NCBI GenBank assembly: GCA_004794655.1
Contig: SMMW01000549.1
Coordinates: forward strand, 186,001 to 250,000
From: Marisa cornuarietis
Lineage: Eukaryota > Mollusca > Gastropoda > Architaenioglossa > Ampullariidae
Length of the DNA stretch: 64,000 bases
Direction of reading: 5' to 3'
Both the position numbers and the translations under genes were made by a program. This document shows, in pieces, positions 1 to 19,100 of the stretch. The notes beneath the pieces are model-generated. The model ran no database searches. It was not told the DNA's origin and saw only the letters and a program-made list of their open reading frames with translations. Position 1 is the first letter of the stretch. Each line of letters begins with the position of its first letter.

Positions 1-106
1 ATAGATGGCATCAATAATGAACACAGACACATCTTCTAGAAGTTCATAAGACATTCTTAAAAAAATATTTTTATCAAGTGACATATATGACAAAATAGCC
101 ATAAAG

Positions 107-245
107 TAATTAATAATAATGATGTGAACTTCACTACCTAGATAGATTACACTCTCTGCGCAGGCCAATAATGATAAAGGTAACAGTGGACGGTGAGATA
201 CCTATAGGCACACTGATCAACATAAAGATGAGGTACAAGAGTAGA
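107..245 (-). repeat. CR1-like LINE 3' tail fragment
   Basis: An AT-rich trinucleotide run followed by a stretch that can be aligned by eye with 7,014-7,150 (shared words such as 'aacataaagatgaggtacaag'). At the second site the same tail follows a recognisable reverse transcriptase fragment, so this is read as the 3' end of the same minus-strand LINE family. No coding sequence is retained here. Confidence 0.45.
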
Positions 246-2633
246 ACATAAAGCAATGGATGGAGGTATGAAGGGATATAGGTACTGAAAGCTGTAAGAT
301 GGAGTCATTACCTGATGGTTAGCATGTAAGACTATTACAAGGGAGTTAAGAATAGTTTTTTACTTTCCTGGTTTTTTATCTATTTTTTTACTTTATTTTT
401 TATTTCTTTTACTTATTTTTATTTTTGCTGCGCAATGAGCATTCTTCTGAATGGATACCTTCGCATTACAAATGAACATCATCATCATAATGAGGCCTGT
501 AAAGTTGACGTCATCACCTGCGAGTGACTTCCCTTACTTGGGGTAAACAAAGCCGCCCACGAAGCCGCCAGCTTCGTGAGATTCGAAAACTATAAGACCA
601 AGACATTATTGAGCTAGTGTTAAAAATTCTGAATGCACCATATGCTAAATATGGAAATAAATTAGTAAGTCGATCGCATTTTTTTCATTGTTAAAAGTCC
701 ATGTGTGCTAGTTCTGTTACTTATCCAAGTACACAACTGTCAATTATGTTTACAACAGGTGACAGATGAGTCGCCTATACCGAAATCACTTGATCAATTC
801 TTTAACAACGCCTTTGCACCATGGGTCCTCCTTAAGCTCATATTCATATTAGTCTAACTCTGTGGTATATAAAGATGATAATATTTTGTACTATGATATA
901 AATATCTTACTTAAAAGATTATATTATCCATCCTGTTTTGTGGAAAATATGTGGTAAAAATCGGATGAACTGAATTTTAGATGTAAGGTAAGGTCTATAA
1001 CTTTGTGTTCTTGTTTTGTATTTTTAACAAACATTGATAATCAATATAAATTTAATATAGCATTATTAATAGTTCATCACAGTTTAGATTGTCATATATA
1101 AGCATACAAATCAAGATATATATATATACAGGGAGACACTAAGATAGAACCCTGACATTTAACCTACTGTAATTAAAACTGACCCATGGATTTCAGAAGT
1201 TTTTAAGGGTGGATGAACATTCAATTAGAATATTCTACTCTTAAAATTAATTGTAAAAAATGTTATGATATAAGACAAATTTTCTCTAAAAATAACTGAT
1301 GATTTTAATAGTCCTCCTAAAGCTTAACTTTAAAGAAGAAAAATTCATAAGCCTTAATCAAAACCAAAACCAAAATGGTTAGTTGATCCTAACTGCAGGA
1401 TTTAAACAGATGGGAACTAGTTCCAGGCTTCTTTCCAAACATCTTTTAACATTTCCTAGACAGGTACTTTTACAATAGAACATAAAAACAGTACATTGAT
1501 GATAAATGATTTGAACAAGAGATCTTTAGCATCAGAGATGCTGCTCTTTCTGTCAAACAATACAAGTGACAATTGAAAAAAAACTGACAAACATCTATAT
1601 GTGTAAATGAATATATTGATGAAGATTTATGTGTTTCTATCAACCAGTGTGTGTGTGTGCGTTGCGCTGAGTGTTGTGTGTGTGTGTGTGTGTGCATATG
1701 CAAAAGTAAGAGACAAATAAGCAACATAAAAGTGCAAAGTAAAAAACAAGCTAAAATATCTTTTCAGAAGTAACCATAAATTTTAATTTGCAGATAGTTT
1801 GCAGATAAGCATTGAACCCGTGCACTGCAAACTGTCCAACTTTATGACCTTTTTAGACTTAACAAAACTCTCCTTGAATCTTGTGTTGTCATTTTCAAAA
1901 GTCACCAAAGTGTTTTATTTAACAATAGTGATTTAACATTCGTAAAATAATTGACTATCACACGATTCGTACCCAAACAGACAAAAAGAAACTAAGCCTA
2001 TGACTTGAAGGATAAATGTAGGTTTTTGTAACTTTAGAGAAGTAGTGTGAATGAAAGGACCACATATCAAAATTAATTAAACTGATATGTTAGTATTTTA
2101 TATTACCAGTTTTTACTAGATCTTGCAGTCAGAAAAATGACTAAATTTGGGGTACTGCATGATGCAGTCTGCAATTAATTCTTTTTTTCTATTTTGTTTT
2201 TCTATTTCCTTTCTATGAAATATTTTATGCTTGTTTTGAACAAACCGTACAAAATGAAGAGCCTTTCCATGAAATAAAATATTCATAGAATAAGATAAGT
2301 ATTTTCTCGACTGTTAAATAACAGGCACATACAGCTGGTGTGGCCAATATTTTGACTAACCTACATAAAAGTCTTGAAGGCAATGAGACAGTATTCTTTG
2401 AGTTGGCGCCACTTACTATCAGTAACTATGTAAGTGAACTACAACTGTGACAGTATAGGGACTTTTAGTAAGTTGTGTTGATTTATTAGCCAGCTTAAAA
2501 AAAAAACAAAAAACAAATGAATGTAGATTATTCCACATAATATGACCGTGTATTTTTCACAGAAAAAATCGTGTGAAAACAGCTTTTAAATGCTTAAAAA
2601 TGCGATGCTGTCTCACTGACAGCACACAGCCGC
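246..2633. other. AT-rich intergenic stretch without recognised gene
   Basis: I see no convincing coding exon on either strand. It holds a GT-rich microsatellite at about 1,648-1,695 and low-complexity T-rich sequence at 355-425. The sequence around 480-600 is somewhat more GC-rich but gives no recognisable protein. Confidence 0.4.
1648..1695. repeat. (GT)n microsatellite, interrupted
   Basis: Two GT runs separated by a short GC-containing interruption (gcgttgcgctgagt). Confidence 0.8.
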
Positions 2634-2951
2634 TTAGTCTTGATCGTGTTTGTTTACCTCAAGTAAGGGCAAGTAACTCTCGCTCACATCAAACCTTACA
2701 GGCCTAATACTTTGTGTTTTCAGAGAGCGTTTGAATGTAGCTTGTAGTCCGAGTGGCAAATGTGATGCGGAAGAGAATTCCATTGCAGCACAGTGGGAAA
2801 ACATTTGTCCGTATGTGACTGTGGAAGGGAGGTAAAGAATACTTGAGTCTGATGAGGAGCGAAGGTTTCGGGCAGTGGTGTTGACAGACGATATTTTTCT
2901 GGTTCTACCTTTTTTAACTGTTAATTTTTTATTTGCTTTAAGAAACCCCAC
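2634..2951 (-). pseudogene. CR1-like LINE ORF2 C-terminal fragment
   Basis: The minus-strand frame contains the blocks ARNLRSSSDSSILYLPS and TVTYGQMFSHCAA, which match in order the C-terminal tail of the better preserved LINE at 7,263-7,457 (ARNLRFSSESGILSFP, KTVTYGQRMFSLSAA). That conserved 'TYGQR-F-WNSLP' ending is usual for CR1/L2-like LINE reverse transcriptases. The upstream RT domain is absent, so this is a 5'-truncated copy. Confidence 0.55.
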
Positions 2952-3149
2952 CTCTCACACACAGAGATAAACAGATTATTTAAAGAAAAATGAGAGTACA
3001 CAATATGCAGCAATAGTATCTTTGTACTTTACTGCTAGAATAGACACTGCATAATGTATTGTCAATGAACTGCAAATAAAACATTTGAAAAAAATTTGCA
3101 ACATTTGGGGACCTGGATACTTTCATGTACTTTGGCAGCAGAAGTCTGA

Positions 3150-5545
3150 AGTGATGTTTCTTGCTTTAGATTTTGCCAACAAATTATGCAGACATTACAG
3201 TTGCCCTTTATTTTATTGGAAAGCCATTTGGTTTGGTTGAAGATGAAGTGTTACACATTTGAAAAGGTTTGTGATCCATTAGCTTTGATTACTGTGCACA
3301 AGAAACATTAAATAACCTTCCATGTGTAAATTGGAAACACCCATGCTTTCTATAGACTTTAATTACTTGGCACTTGTAGGTATGGACAAAATTTTACCCA
3401 AACCTCAGATTTATGATTTCATCACCATCAAAATTCTGTTTATAATAATAATATAGCGCCTTTCAAAAGATTTGCTCAGAGCATGCTACATAAATCATAC
3501 ACAGACTAAATCATCAATAACCATGCACCCATTATCGTATATAACAGATGTATTCAACATACACAAAGTAAATTACAGACACACGTTATGCACGCTCATG
3601 GTCAGGACAGGGTTACAGTGAAGTTGTTTTGAAAATTTGCATCTTAAGTTTAGACTTGAAAGTGGTGAGAGAACCAGAGTGAATTAAAACTATTTAATTA
3701 AAAATATACACTGAATTAAAATCAATTCTACAGGAATAAATTACTGCTGCTACTACTACAATACACAAATATGGCCAGCTTATCAGTTGATACACTTTTG
3801 TATACCATGAATTTGGCTACTTGGGTTTGCCATTTTGCATGATTTGCCCTTATTTCTTGACTTGACCAAAATGAAAAAACACAAACACTCAATATACACA
3901 AACATTCAATATTTTAAAGCAGAGACAGAGAAAACTAGAATGCACCAAAAACACATAGCATGTAGCACAACTTTTTTGTGGTCTTCATCATCAGGATCTT
4001 CTATGTTCATTATACATTCTAAATTGAAAAGTAACATGTTCCTTCTGTTTTATAAATTGCTCAGTGAGGATTCTCTTGCATAATGCCAGCTTATAACTAC
4101 TGTAGTGTACCACAGTGTAGTCTATTTAGGGAAGCTGTATTTCTTTAAACATTTACCTTAAATCTAAACATTCAACCCAAAACGCTCACTGTTCTCAAGC
4201 AAAGAGTTGATGTTTTCATGACAGACCTAAAAACACAATTATAACACTGAGTTAAAAAAGAAAATTAGCACACAGCAAGCACTTTGTAATTAAGCATGTT
4301 GTATTTTTGGTCATTATTATTCATCATGATGTTCACTATCCTAGCTCTTTCAATTATCAGAAGAATGTAAAACTGTGTGCTGCATTGTACACTGTCTCTC
4401 TGGTCTAGTGGCTGGATTTAGAAAGGATATCACCAGCCACTTTCTTAATTTTTATCACATATCCTCTGTGTCTAAGCATTACTTCTTTCAATGCGTTAGT
4501 TTTAAAGCAGATGATTGACAAGAGTGCAGTAAAATCTGAACATTTTGCACACTTCCAGGCCATCATGCAGCTACTACAATGAATTGCAGGTCAGCACTCC
4601 AGACAGCCTGTTGAAATAAATAAAAATGTATAAATATACTTTTCTCTTATTAGTTATTGAGTTAGAAGAACTTATAAACACATGTTTTGCTTAACTAATA
4701 AAACTACTAAAGAAAAATTAGGCTGCAGTAAAGGGCTATGAACTGTGCAAAAGTTTTCTTTTCAGCTAAGTAAACCAGATTTATTGCAGTGATGCTAAGC
4801 ATTATCAATCATAGTTTTTGACCATTTGAGAACAGTCTAAAAAGCAATTAGGGTAACAAATGCTTTTAGAATTATGATGCAGCCTTTGACAAGAGACTAA
4901 CAATCTAATATTGTCTATCTACAGTACTTCTATTATAAATCATTCTCTTTAAATTAAGACTGTATACATCTGTAAACATTGATGTCAGTGTTACTTTTTA
5001 AAAATTCTTTATGTATATATAAAGCGATCAAAAAATATTTTACCTGACCATTAGCAGAAGGATAATTGTTTTCCAGTAAAGATATTCGCGTTAGTTGTTT
5101 CTTGGAGCAAGCTGTATTCTTACATGCATTTCACTGATGCGGCCATTGGAAAATCCACAAAAAGAAACTGCTGTCTGTTGGCTTGAAAATTTATCCACCA
5201 GTTTTTCATATGATGCAGTGTAATTTGTCCCATTTTAATAAATCCAACAACCTGTCTGCTGGGAAACGCTTGCAATGTCGACAGTCACACTCTATAAGCA
5301 CATCACGTAAACACAAAGGACAAGTAGACTTTGTGTGTCGTTGTGGTCCCCGATTCGAAGTTTCGAGGTCGAAGGCAAATTAATCTACCATCTCTAGAAA
5401 GCCATGACGATGAAATCTGAACTTGTGATACACTTCTATGTCGTCGTATGTATCTATCTATCGCAAAATACTTATTTATTCGAAGATTTGCCGTGAAGTG
5501 TTGTGTGCAAACCTAAATCCTAAACTAAGGCGGCCATCTTTGATT
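3150..5545 (-). mobile_element. Degraded PIF/Harbinger element, copy A
   Basis: Several minus-strand stretches align by eye with the Harbinger copy at 33,762-38,946. A start region at 5,537 reads MAA like copy B; 5,250-5,440 reads RFHRHGFLEMVD and LETSNRGPQ against [13 protein letters not shown] and LEIANRGSQ in B; 4,390-4,600 resembles the DDE-domain block around 'EWHGSVHDARIL' and '[14 protein letters not shown]'. On the opposite strand 3,178-3,330 resembles the 3' exon and trailer of the plus-strand accessory gene of copy B (35,150-35,330). All segments carry stops and frameshifts. Exact ends were not identified; a LINE tail lies inside near 3,440. Confidence 0.5.
3438..3700 (-). repeat. 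LINE 3' tail-like fragment
   Basis: A (taa)n-like run followed by 'tatagcgcctttcaaaag', the same sort of tail as at 9,078 and 57,640. No coding sequence remains. Confidence 0.35.
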
Positions 5546-5574
5546 TTGACAAGGCCCGTGGCGTACTACCTCTA

Positions 5575-5696
5575 AAATAGGCTCGCGGGCGCCCGTGGGC
5601 GCCCGTGGCAGGCAGGCCGTATCGGAGCAAAACGTGGGTGGGCGCCCGTGAGCGCAAGCGGGCGCCCGCGTTGCGGTACGCAAAGCAGTCTCCGTT
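5575..5696 (+). promoter_or_regulatory. GC-rich putative promoter / 5' UTR of the C1orf50 homologue
   Basis: A CpG-rich island in an otherwise AT-rich region, with repeated GGGCGCCCGTG-type motifs at about 5,586-5,672, immediately upstream of the predicted start codon at 5,697. The island begins about 40 bp beyond the presumed start of the Harbinger A transposase on the other strand. Promoter function is inferred from position and composition only. Confidence 0.4.
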
Positions 5697-12098
<6,402 letters not shown>

Positions 12099-13194
12099 CA
12101 CGAAGCATGAGCATCATGTTGAGGAAATGGTCAGATGCATGTTTGTCTGCTTGTAATGGGTAGCAGAAGCTCGAAAGACACCAGCTGCATTTTACCTATT
12201 GAGCACGATGAGGTCAGAACTTGAGAGTAAACACAATGGCCCATCAGCTGCGCCAGAATTTCAGCTATTGGCACAATTTGCTTTCATGGAACATAATGGC
12301 CACTGACGCAGTTTTGCATGCCCCTCATCCTGCTTTCAAAAAGATTGATCAGACAGTGCGTAGTTTTGGTGTCTTTGTGTTCTGCATTTCTTTTTTTGAA
12401 AGTGGGGGGATATTGTAAAAGAGAATCATGAATATACTTTTTTGCACGCGTGAAAATTGTTAATCACTATAAAGTTACATAAAATTGATTTGCTGTGAAA
12501 ATGAGGACTCCAGCTGTTCATACATTTTCATGGAATCTGATAGATGAATTATACTTTTGCTATTTGGTGCACAGCGTTGATGCAGCTCACTGTAAACTAT
12601 TAGCAGCAACCAGATTTGGTGCTCAGCGATACCTGTTAATCCAAAACTTGTACATGCTTTGTTTTCTAACATCCATGTTTTGAGAGGTGGATGATGTATA
12701 TAATCCACTTCCATTTTTAATTTATACCAAATCTCTCCAAAAGCAACACTTACTGCATCAAAATGAATCTTGTTGTCACACCAACAGGGTAAAGAACATG
12801 ACATTTAATTATGACAAACATTATCAAAATATTTTACCATACAAGAAAACAAATTCTACAAAAGACTGTCTATTTACATATTAATTTGTACAGCCTGAAC
12901 TTTTAACATGCAATTTTAACTAATATGCAAAATGGAGTAAGTCACCTTATGCTAGAAAGAGAAGCTTAAACCACACCCACAAGTATCCCAAGATCTTGAT
13001 GGAACATCCAGACATGATGTGTACAGTTTCAACCTTCCCCCACCCCCCCAAAAAAAAAAGTCATCACTTATCAAAGCATTCACTTTCTCCTTCCTCACTG
13101 GAAAAGGTACACATTTTTTGAGTACTGTTAACAGCCACAAAGGATGGCAGAATCCAAAAGTTCCTTTGAACATGGGTCATGTCACATATTAGAA
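12099..13194. other. Convergent intergenic region C1orf50 / RPA1
   Basis: Presumably the 3' UTRs of two convergent genes. No canonical AATAAA is seen on the plus strand before 13,201-13,206, which lies inside the last RPA1 exon. On the minus strand ATTAAA hexamers occur at 12,804-12,809 and 12,716-12,721, possible RPA1 poly(A) signals. No other coding sequence recognised. Confidence 0.4.
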
Positions 13195-16100
13195 TTAATG
13201 AATAAAAGTCTTAAGCTGCTCTACCAGGTGATTTCCATACTCTACATAGTTGATAGGTGTTGCAGTCATACACACAGTCTTCAAGCGACTTTCCTCCTGT
13301 GAAGCAAGAATACAAATTTATATCAAAAGAATGTTTATGGATGGGAAACACCGATATACAAGCTTTTTTTTTTATATACCCTTGGTTACAAATATTTGTT
13401 TAAGCCCCACTGTTCTTGAACAAAAATAGAGGTCTTGATCAACGTCACCTTTCATGCCCAGTTTACTACAAAATGTCTTACATTTTAACCCTTTTTATGT
13501 TTTCAGAACCAACTTGATTGCAGTTACCCTAGGCAAATTTTATTTCCTAAATGATTTTTATTATGATTTTCCATGCGAGGGGAAACCTGGTATATGATCA
13601 TAAAGGAAGTTTTAAGTGTACCTAACAAAAACCATAAACTTACATTGTAGGTTTCCACTTTGGCTCTGAGACGAAAAATATACTGCTTGAAAACTGCCCT
13701 CTGGAAAACTTCATCAAAGGCGGTTTCATTCTGACATAAGAAAAAAAAAAAGTTATTAAAAATTTAGCCAATATTTGTTGTCTGCACCACTGCAAGAACC
13801 CAAAGGATAAGATTAAGAAACGCAATCTAATTATAAGCAACAAATAACAAAACACAGAAAAAAAGGTGAAGTAATGCACTTACAGATTCCCTTAAATTTC
13901 CTAGGTCATCAGCTTTGATGCCCAGCATAGCCTCTGCAGATTCCTGAAAACTTGTGATCCACTGATTATCACTGAAGTCTGCAAGATTGGCCTGCACAGT
14001 AAAAACAATGCTGGTTATCAAAACCTTTTAAAATATTCTGGTCATGTATAAGCAAATGCTTGCTGGCCCATTATCTATTTTCAACACCTTGTGGCCAAAT
14101 CATTCAATGCCTGTTCAAAATCATTTGCATACTTCAAATTTTATGCAACATTTCCTAGGATTGCTGATTTAAAAAAGAAAAAGAACGATTATTTTTAAAA
14201 ATTTGGCAAGGTTTTAACTCTCACTATACAGCTCCCTTAATTTTGAAAATAAAACTTCAAACCCTGCCCACCATAAAATGCTAATTTAAAAGTTATTTTA
14301 TTACTCTAGGGGTTCTTAAAAATGATTAAAAATTTATAGAATTATACTCCGGTTCCAAAAAACCTTGTAATATTTGAATTTAAAAAAAAAAAAAGGATGG
14401 ATAGCATGGCTTTCTTTCCTTTCACCATCACTGTGCATAATATACATGGGTGGTGAGCAGCTCTTTTCACAATCTGATTTTTAAACTGAAATCTTCGATT
14501 TAGATGACGAGTTCTTTGTCGCTTTCCGATGAAAATAAAAACGAAGACGGAGATATTGGAATTACTCATTTAAACCATCCAACCACTAGTCATAACTAAG
14601 AAACTACATTTTATGATCATTTGCAGTTACTGATAACATCTCAAAAAGTATATTAAAAATCAATTTTTTTTTAGTTTGAAGCAGGAGATGCTTTTTCTCA
14701 CGCTACACTGACATTTTACTTTGGTAATTTTTACTTTTTGTACATTTAGTACTTAAGTTTGCTATCAGCAGCACTATATTTAATTGTCACTTTGCATTTG
14801 CAAAGAAATTTTTTGTTACCACCCAAATCAAAGAAGTGAAGACAATCAAAATAGTGGATCTTTGAACAATATTGTAAATACAAAAATTAAGGAAAAATTG
14901 GTATTCACCATGCCCTTTAGCGTTTTAATGTAAAAATGTATTGTCCAAAGATGTACATTTTTTCCTTCTTTGTGATGTTCAGGTTTATCATTTAGCAGAC
15001 CACAAAGAAAATTATTATTCATAACTCAGTTAAAGATATTTCAATTTCAGCACTTTCCTTAGCTTTTTTTTTTTTTAGGTATAATAACTATTTATTTGTT
15101 TTTGTGTAGTCTGATATACAACAAGTTTATTTTTGCAAAGCATGTGATCTTTGAGTTATTGCAACACAAACCCCCAAAAAGTAGCAGAGCACCCTAAACC
15201 CCTGTATAATACGAGTTGAGCAAAAACCCAATAAAGACACCTCTTGCAATGGACTACAACAATAAAATTTTCTTCTGTTGTTATAACTGCAATGAGGCTA
15301 GCCATTTATTGTTGGAAAAACTTACACTCAGGATCATTCTCCACTTATAGTTGGGGAATTCCCGCTGACACTTCTCACAGCGGTACAGCCCATTGCCTTG
15401 GTCAATCATCTTTTTATTACAATTCTCTGTTGGACAAGCCTGTAAAACAGTTAATACTTAATGAACAGTGTTACATAACCAAAATTGGTGTTTCATAGGA
15501 TAAAAAGATGGCATTCACTCAGAAAACAAAATGTGAATATTCATCATTAGATTAGAAGACATAAGACAGAATATAAACACTATCACAGTGAACTTGTCAT
15601 ACAAAACACAAAATCTATAACATTTGACAGCAAAGACTTGTCAACTGTGACATGAAATCTAGTTTGCTATTTTAACTTAAGCCACAAACACTAATCAATG
15701 ATCTCAAAACGTAAAAACAGAACAAGCAGGGTGTGATAACACAATCACCAGCTTTGCTTTTCTTCAAAGCATCATGGCCACTGCTTACTATTTACCACTA
15801 AAAAGCTATGTACTATAAAAAAAAACTAGACCTACCATTTCAGAAGAATGAAAAGTGAAACGGTAAATGAAAAATGGATATTTGTTTTTATATGAATGAA
15901 AAGTGAAACGGTAAATGAAAAATGGATATTTGTTTTTATATGTCACAGATGTATATACCCCACCTTATACATGCAGTTGTCTTTCTTCATAAAGATGACT
16001 GTGGCCTTGCTTGTAAAATAGTCAGGTTTATCACCCTGTCCAAGGTTCTCTTTCTTAGCCTGTTCAAATGTTTTCCAGTTGGTTCCACCCCCTGTTTTCA

Positions 16101-19100
16101 AGCACATCAATTTTATCAGACATATTTCTGTCATGTGATTCCTCTCCATGTTTTGACTGTGTTGCATAATATATTCTGATACATGAAGGTACTCAATGCA
16201 GTTTATACAACATTGATTCTTAAAGACTTAAACATATAGGTTCTCATTCTAGCAATGCATCCTGAGCTAATGTATGAAAATAAAAAGGTATTTACCTGAT
16301 CCAGATGTTCCCTCCCCACGAAATGTTGAAAAATCCATGGCAGCACCCTCTCGGTCAAACCAGCCCCGAAGAAAGTGTGCCTCACGAACATCAGGGTTTA
16401 GAATCAGCTGGCTGGATGCCAAAACTGACAGTGAACGTCCTATGAACGACAAGTAAATGAATGATAACGACAAGTATGGGTATTGAACTCACTGTCACAA
16501 TGGGTGGGGTGGATGTTGGGGCCTGAATCTTTGCACCAATTTATAAAACAGCAGACAGAAATAGCATAAAAAGAAAAATCGCATACCTCCAAAATCGGAT
16601 AGTTTTGCTCCCTTAACAGCAATAACAGGGTGACCATTCCCATTAAATTTGACAGCCTGCAACAGGAAAAATTATAAAAGCAAACAAGACCTAAAGCAAA
16701 CAACAAAAAAGAACTTTCTGCAGCACAGCTCAGAAAAGATGTTTATGTACAATGTCTAACTGTTCAGTAATCACTGTTAAGTTGTGTTTCACATTTTTTA
16801 TTTCTGGCCTAAAATCAATTATTGAAACTGATCATAAACATCTCAACACAACAACAACCATCTAAAGACAATCTTTGATGTTACCCATGAAAATGCTTCC
16901 AGAGGAATTTCTGAACATTTACTGGATGTAAATAATTATAGATTCTAAAAGTACTCAAGTGGACAATTTACTGACAGGGAGTATAGTCTTCTGGTTGTGG
17001 TAGAGTGTATGCACATTTTGGGGTTGGGGGGAATTGGTGTTTTATGCCAAGCCAGCAACTAAGGTTATATCACTGCAAAGCAGTCAGCTCTGTAAACAGA
17101 TGCCACATGGTGGAGGGAAAGAACAGTGTGCTCAAGATGAGACCTGAACCAAGGACAGCCAATCTTCACTGTATTGGTGACAGGCGCACATAAAAGCTTT
17201 ACAGCAACAGCTTCCAAAACCCAAAGGTGCTGCGTATTCCCCCCTCCCAAGGCTGACAAACTGGAATAGGCACCCGGCCTCACAGACAGGTGGGGAAGGT
17301 AATACAGCAAGCATCATCCTTAAAAAAAAATGGCCACAAGAAAACAAGGGCTTTAACATCTTCAGCTAACGCAAAAAATTGCATACAGTACGCATTTAAA
17401 GTTCAGAGGACCCCTTCAAATTTAGGCGAAGAACAGATACAAAATTGGATAAGTGTAGTGTCCGACATCGTAGCCCACTCTATTGTTGTCGTCTGCTACA
17501 AGGTGAGAGTAACTTCCCTTGCAGTGAGTTCCCCCCCCCCCTTACCGGAAAGAGTTCCATTAACCTATTTCCAATATGTTGACAGCGTGGTTAAAATCAT
17601 CATCTCAGAAACGGGAAGAAAGTGAGGGTGAAGACAAACACAAGATAATGAAGATCGTGAACCCACTTCATCATGCCCTGTTCCATCTAGTACCTGTGAT
17701 TTTTTTTTTCCCATTGTAAAGGGACCCCTTAGAAATCTGAAGGGGTTCCTGGGACCCTAAGGAATTTAGCCTTAGCAGAAGCCCTGATCTCACTACCTCA
17801 TAACTACCTGTTTTAAGTGCATGCAAGAAATACTACTGTCCTACACATGGAATGAATGAATGAATGACGATAATATCTTGAGAGTGGGTTGGGGTGGTGG
17901 TAAAATCATACAAAGGGTTAAGGAGCTTCATAAGATGTGCATGTACAAAATATGCCAACTTGCTTGCGTTTATGCATGATTCACTTACTTCATCACCCCA
18001 GAGTGTAATGTTAATTGCAACACCTGACTGGTCAACAATCTGCAAGTCACGTTTGGTGATCTCCTTTTGCGTCTGGCGTCCTACCACTGTGCTCAAATCA
18101 TTGCATACCTTCACTACACCAACCACATCTGAAAATTACACAAATATTTTCCCCATCAACCATTCCTTTCTGCAGGCTACATGTCATTGTTCACATTTCC
18201 AACAATCAGGATAAGTGAGATGACGTAATTCGTTTTCTTAAGATAATGTCTGCAACACGTTACCTACGCTGTATGTGAAGCAAACATGAATGCTAGAATT
18301 GAAAACTAAAAATAAAAAGCACTCCAACCTATTACAGCATTTGGAGGATGTTTCTCCATCTGGTTGATGGGTACAAACTCGAAGTTCATAGTGGGAAGAT
18401 CCACATTCTCACTGCATGGTTCTATGATGGTGTCATTGTTGAGACTCATTTCATAGTCATTTTTGAGATTTGAATACTGTTTGTTAGCTGTCTTGAGGGT
18501 CCCTTTGCTTACATAGTATACCTGAACATAAAAGAACAGCAAACATTATGGGTGGAAGCGTAAATTTCTGGATTTACTGAAAGTCACATGGTCAGGACGT
18601 GTGGTTAAGTGTTAAGAGCAAAATATACTCCATACCCTACAGTCCTGTAAATAGGCCAGATTTAGCTCCTCATGCTTTTATCACATAGTGCTATGTCAAC
18701 AACAAAATACTGATCTTTTCCAGAATTAATTTCATTCCTCTAGTCCACACACAGATGACATAAGCATATTTCGGAACTTTTATGAGTAATTAATAAATAT
18801 TTCTATTTGTCTAAAAATACACAATTATTCAAGTGCACCCCTTAAGATCACTATGGAATACCACAAAAAATAGAAAATTTAATAAAAGCACTTTATACAG
18901 ACTTTATTTCACTGCCAGGTAGTTTGTGGCAATAGCAAGCTAACATAATTTTAATATTACAACTGGTGTTAAGCAAAGAGGACTAAGTAACTAAGCATTC
19001 CTTAACTACAAATCAGTTTTACTTTGCTTTAACTTTTTTTCAGACGTCTCGCTCAGAACGTCAGACTGTGTTATAAATGACAATTTTCCTCTCTTTTCAC

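Noticed and set aside
1470..1727. 85-codon minus-strand open frame rich in His and Thr
   Set aside because: Produced by the GT/CA microsatellite; no domain or splice context.
5586..5680. GC-rich palindromic GGGCGCCCG motifs as a CRISPR-like or origin repeat
   Set aside because: Eukaryotic CpG island next to a start codon is the simpler reading; there are no regular spacers.
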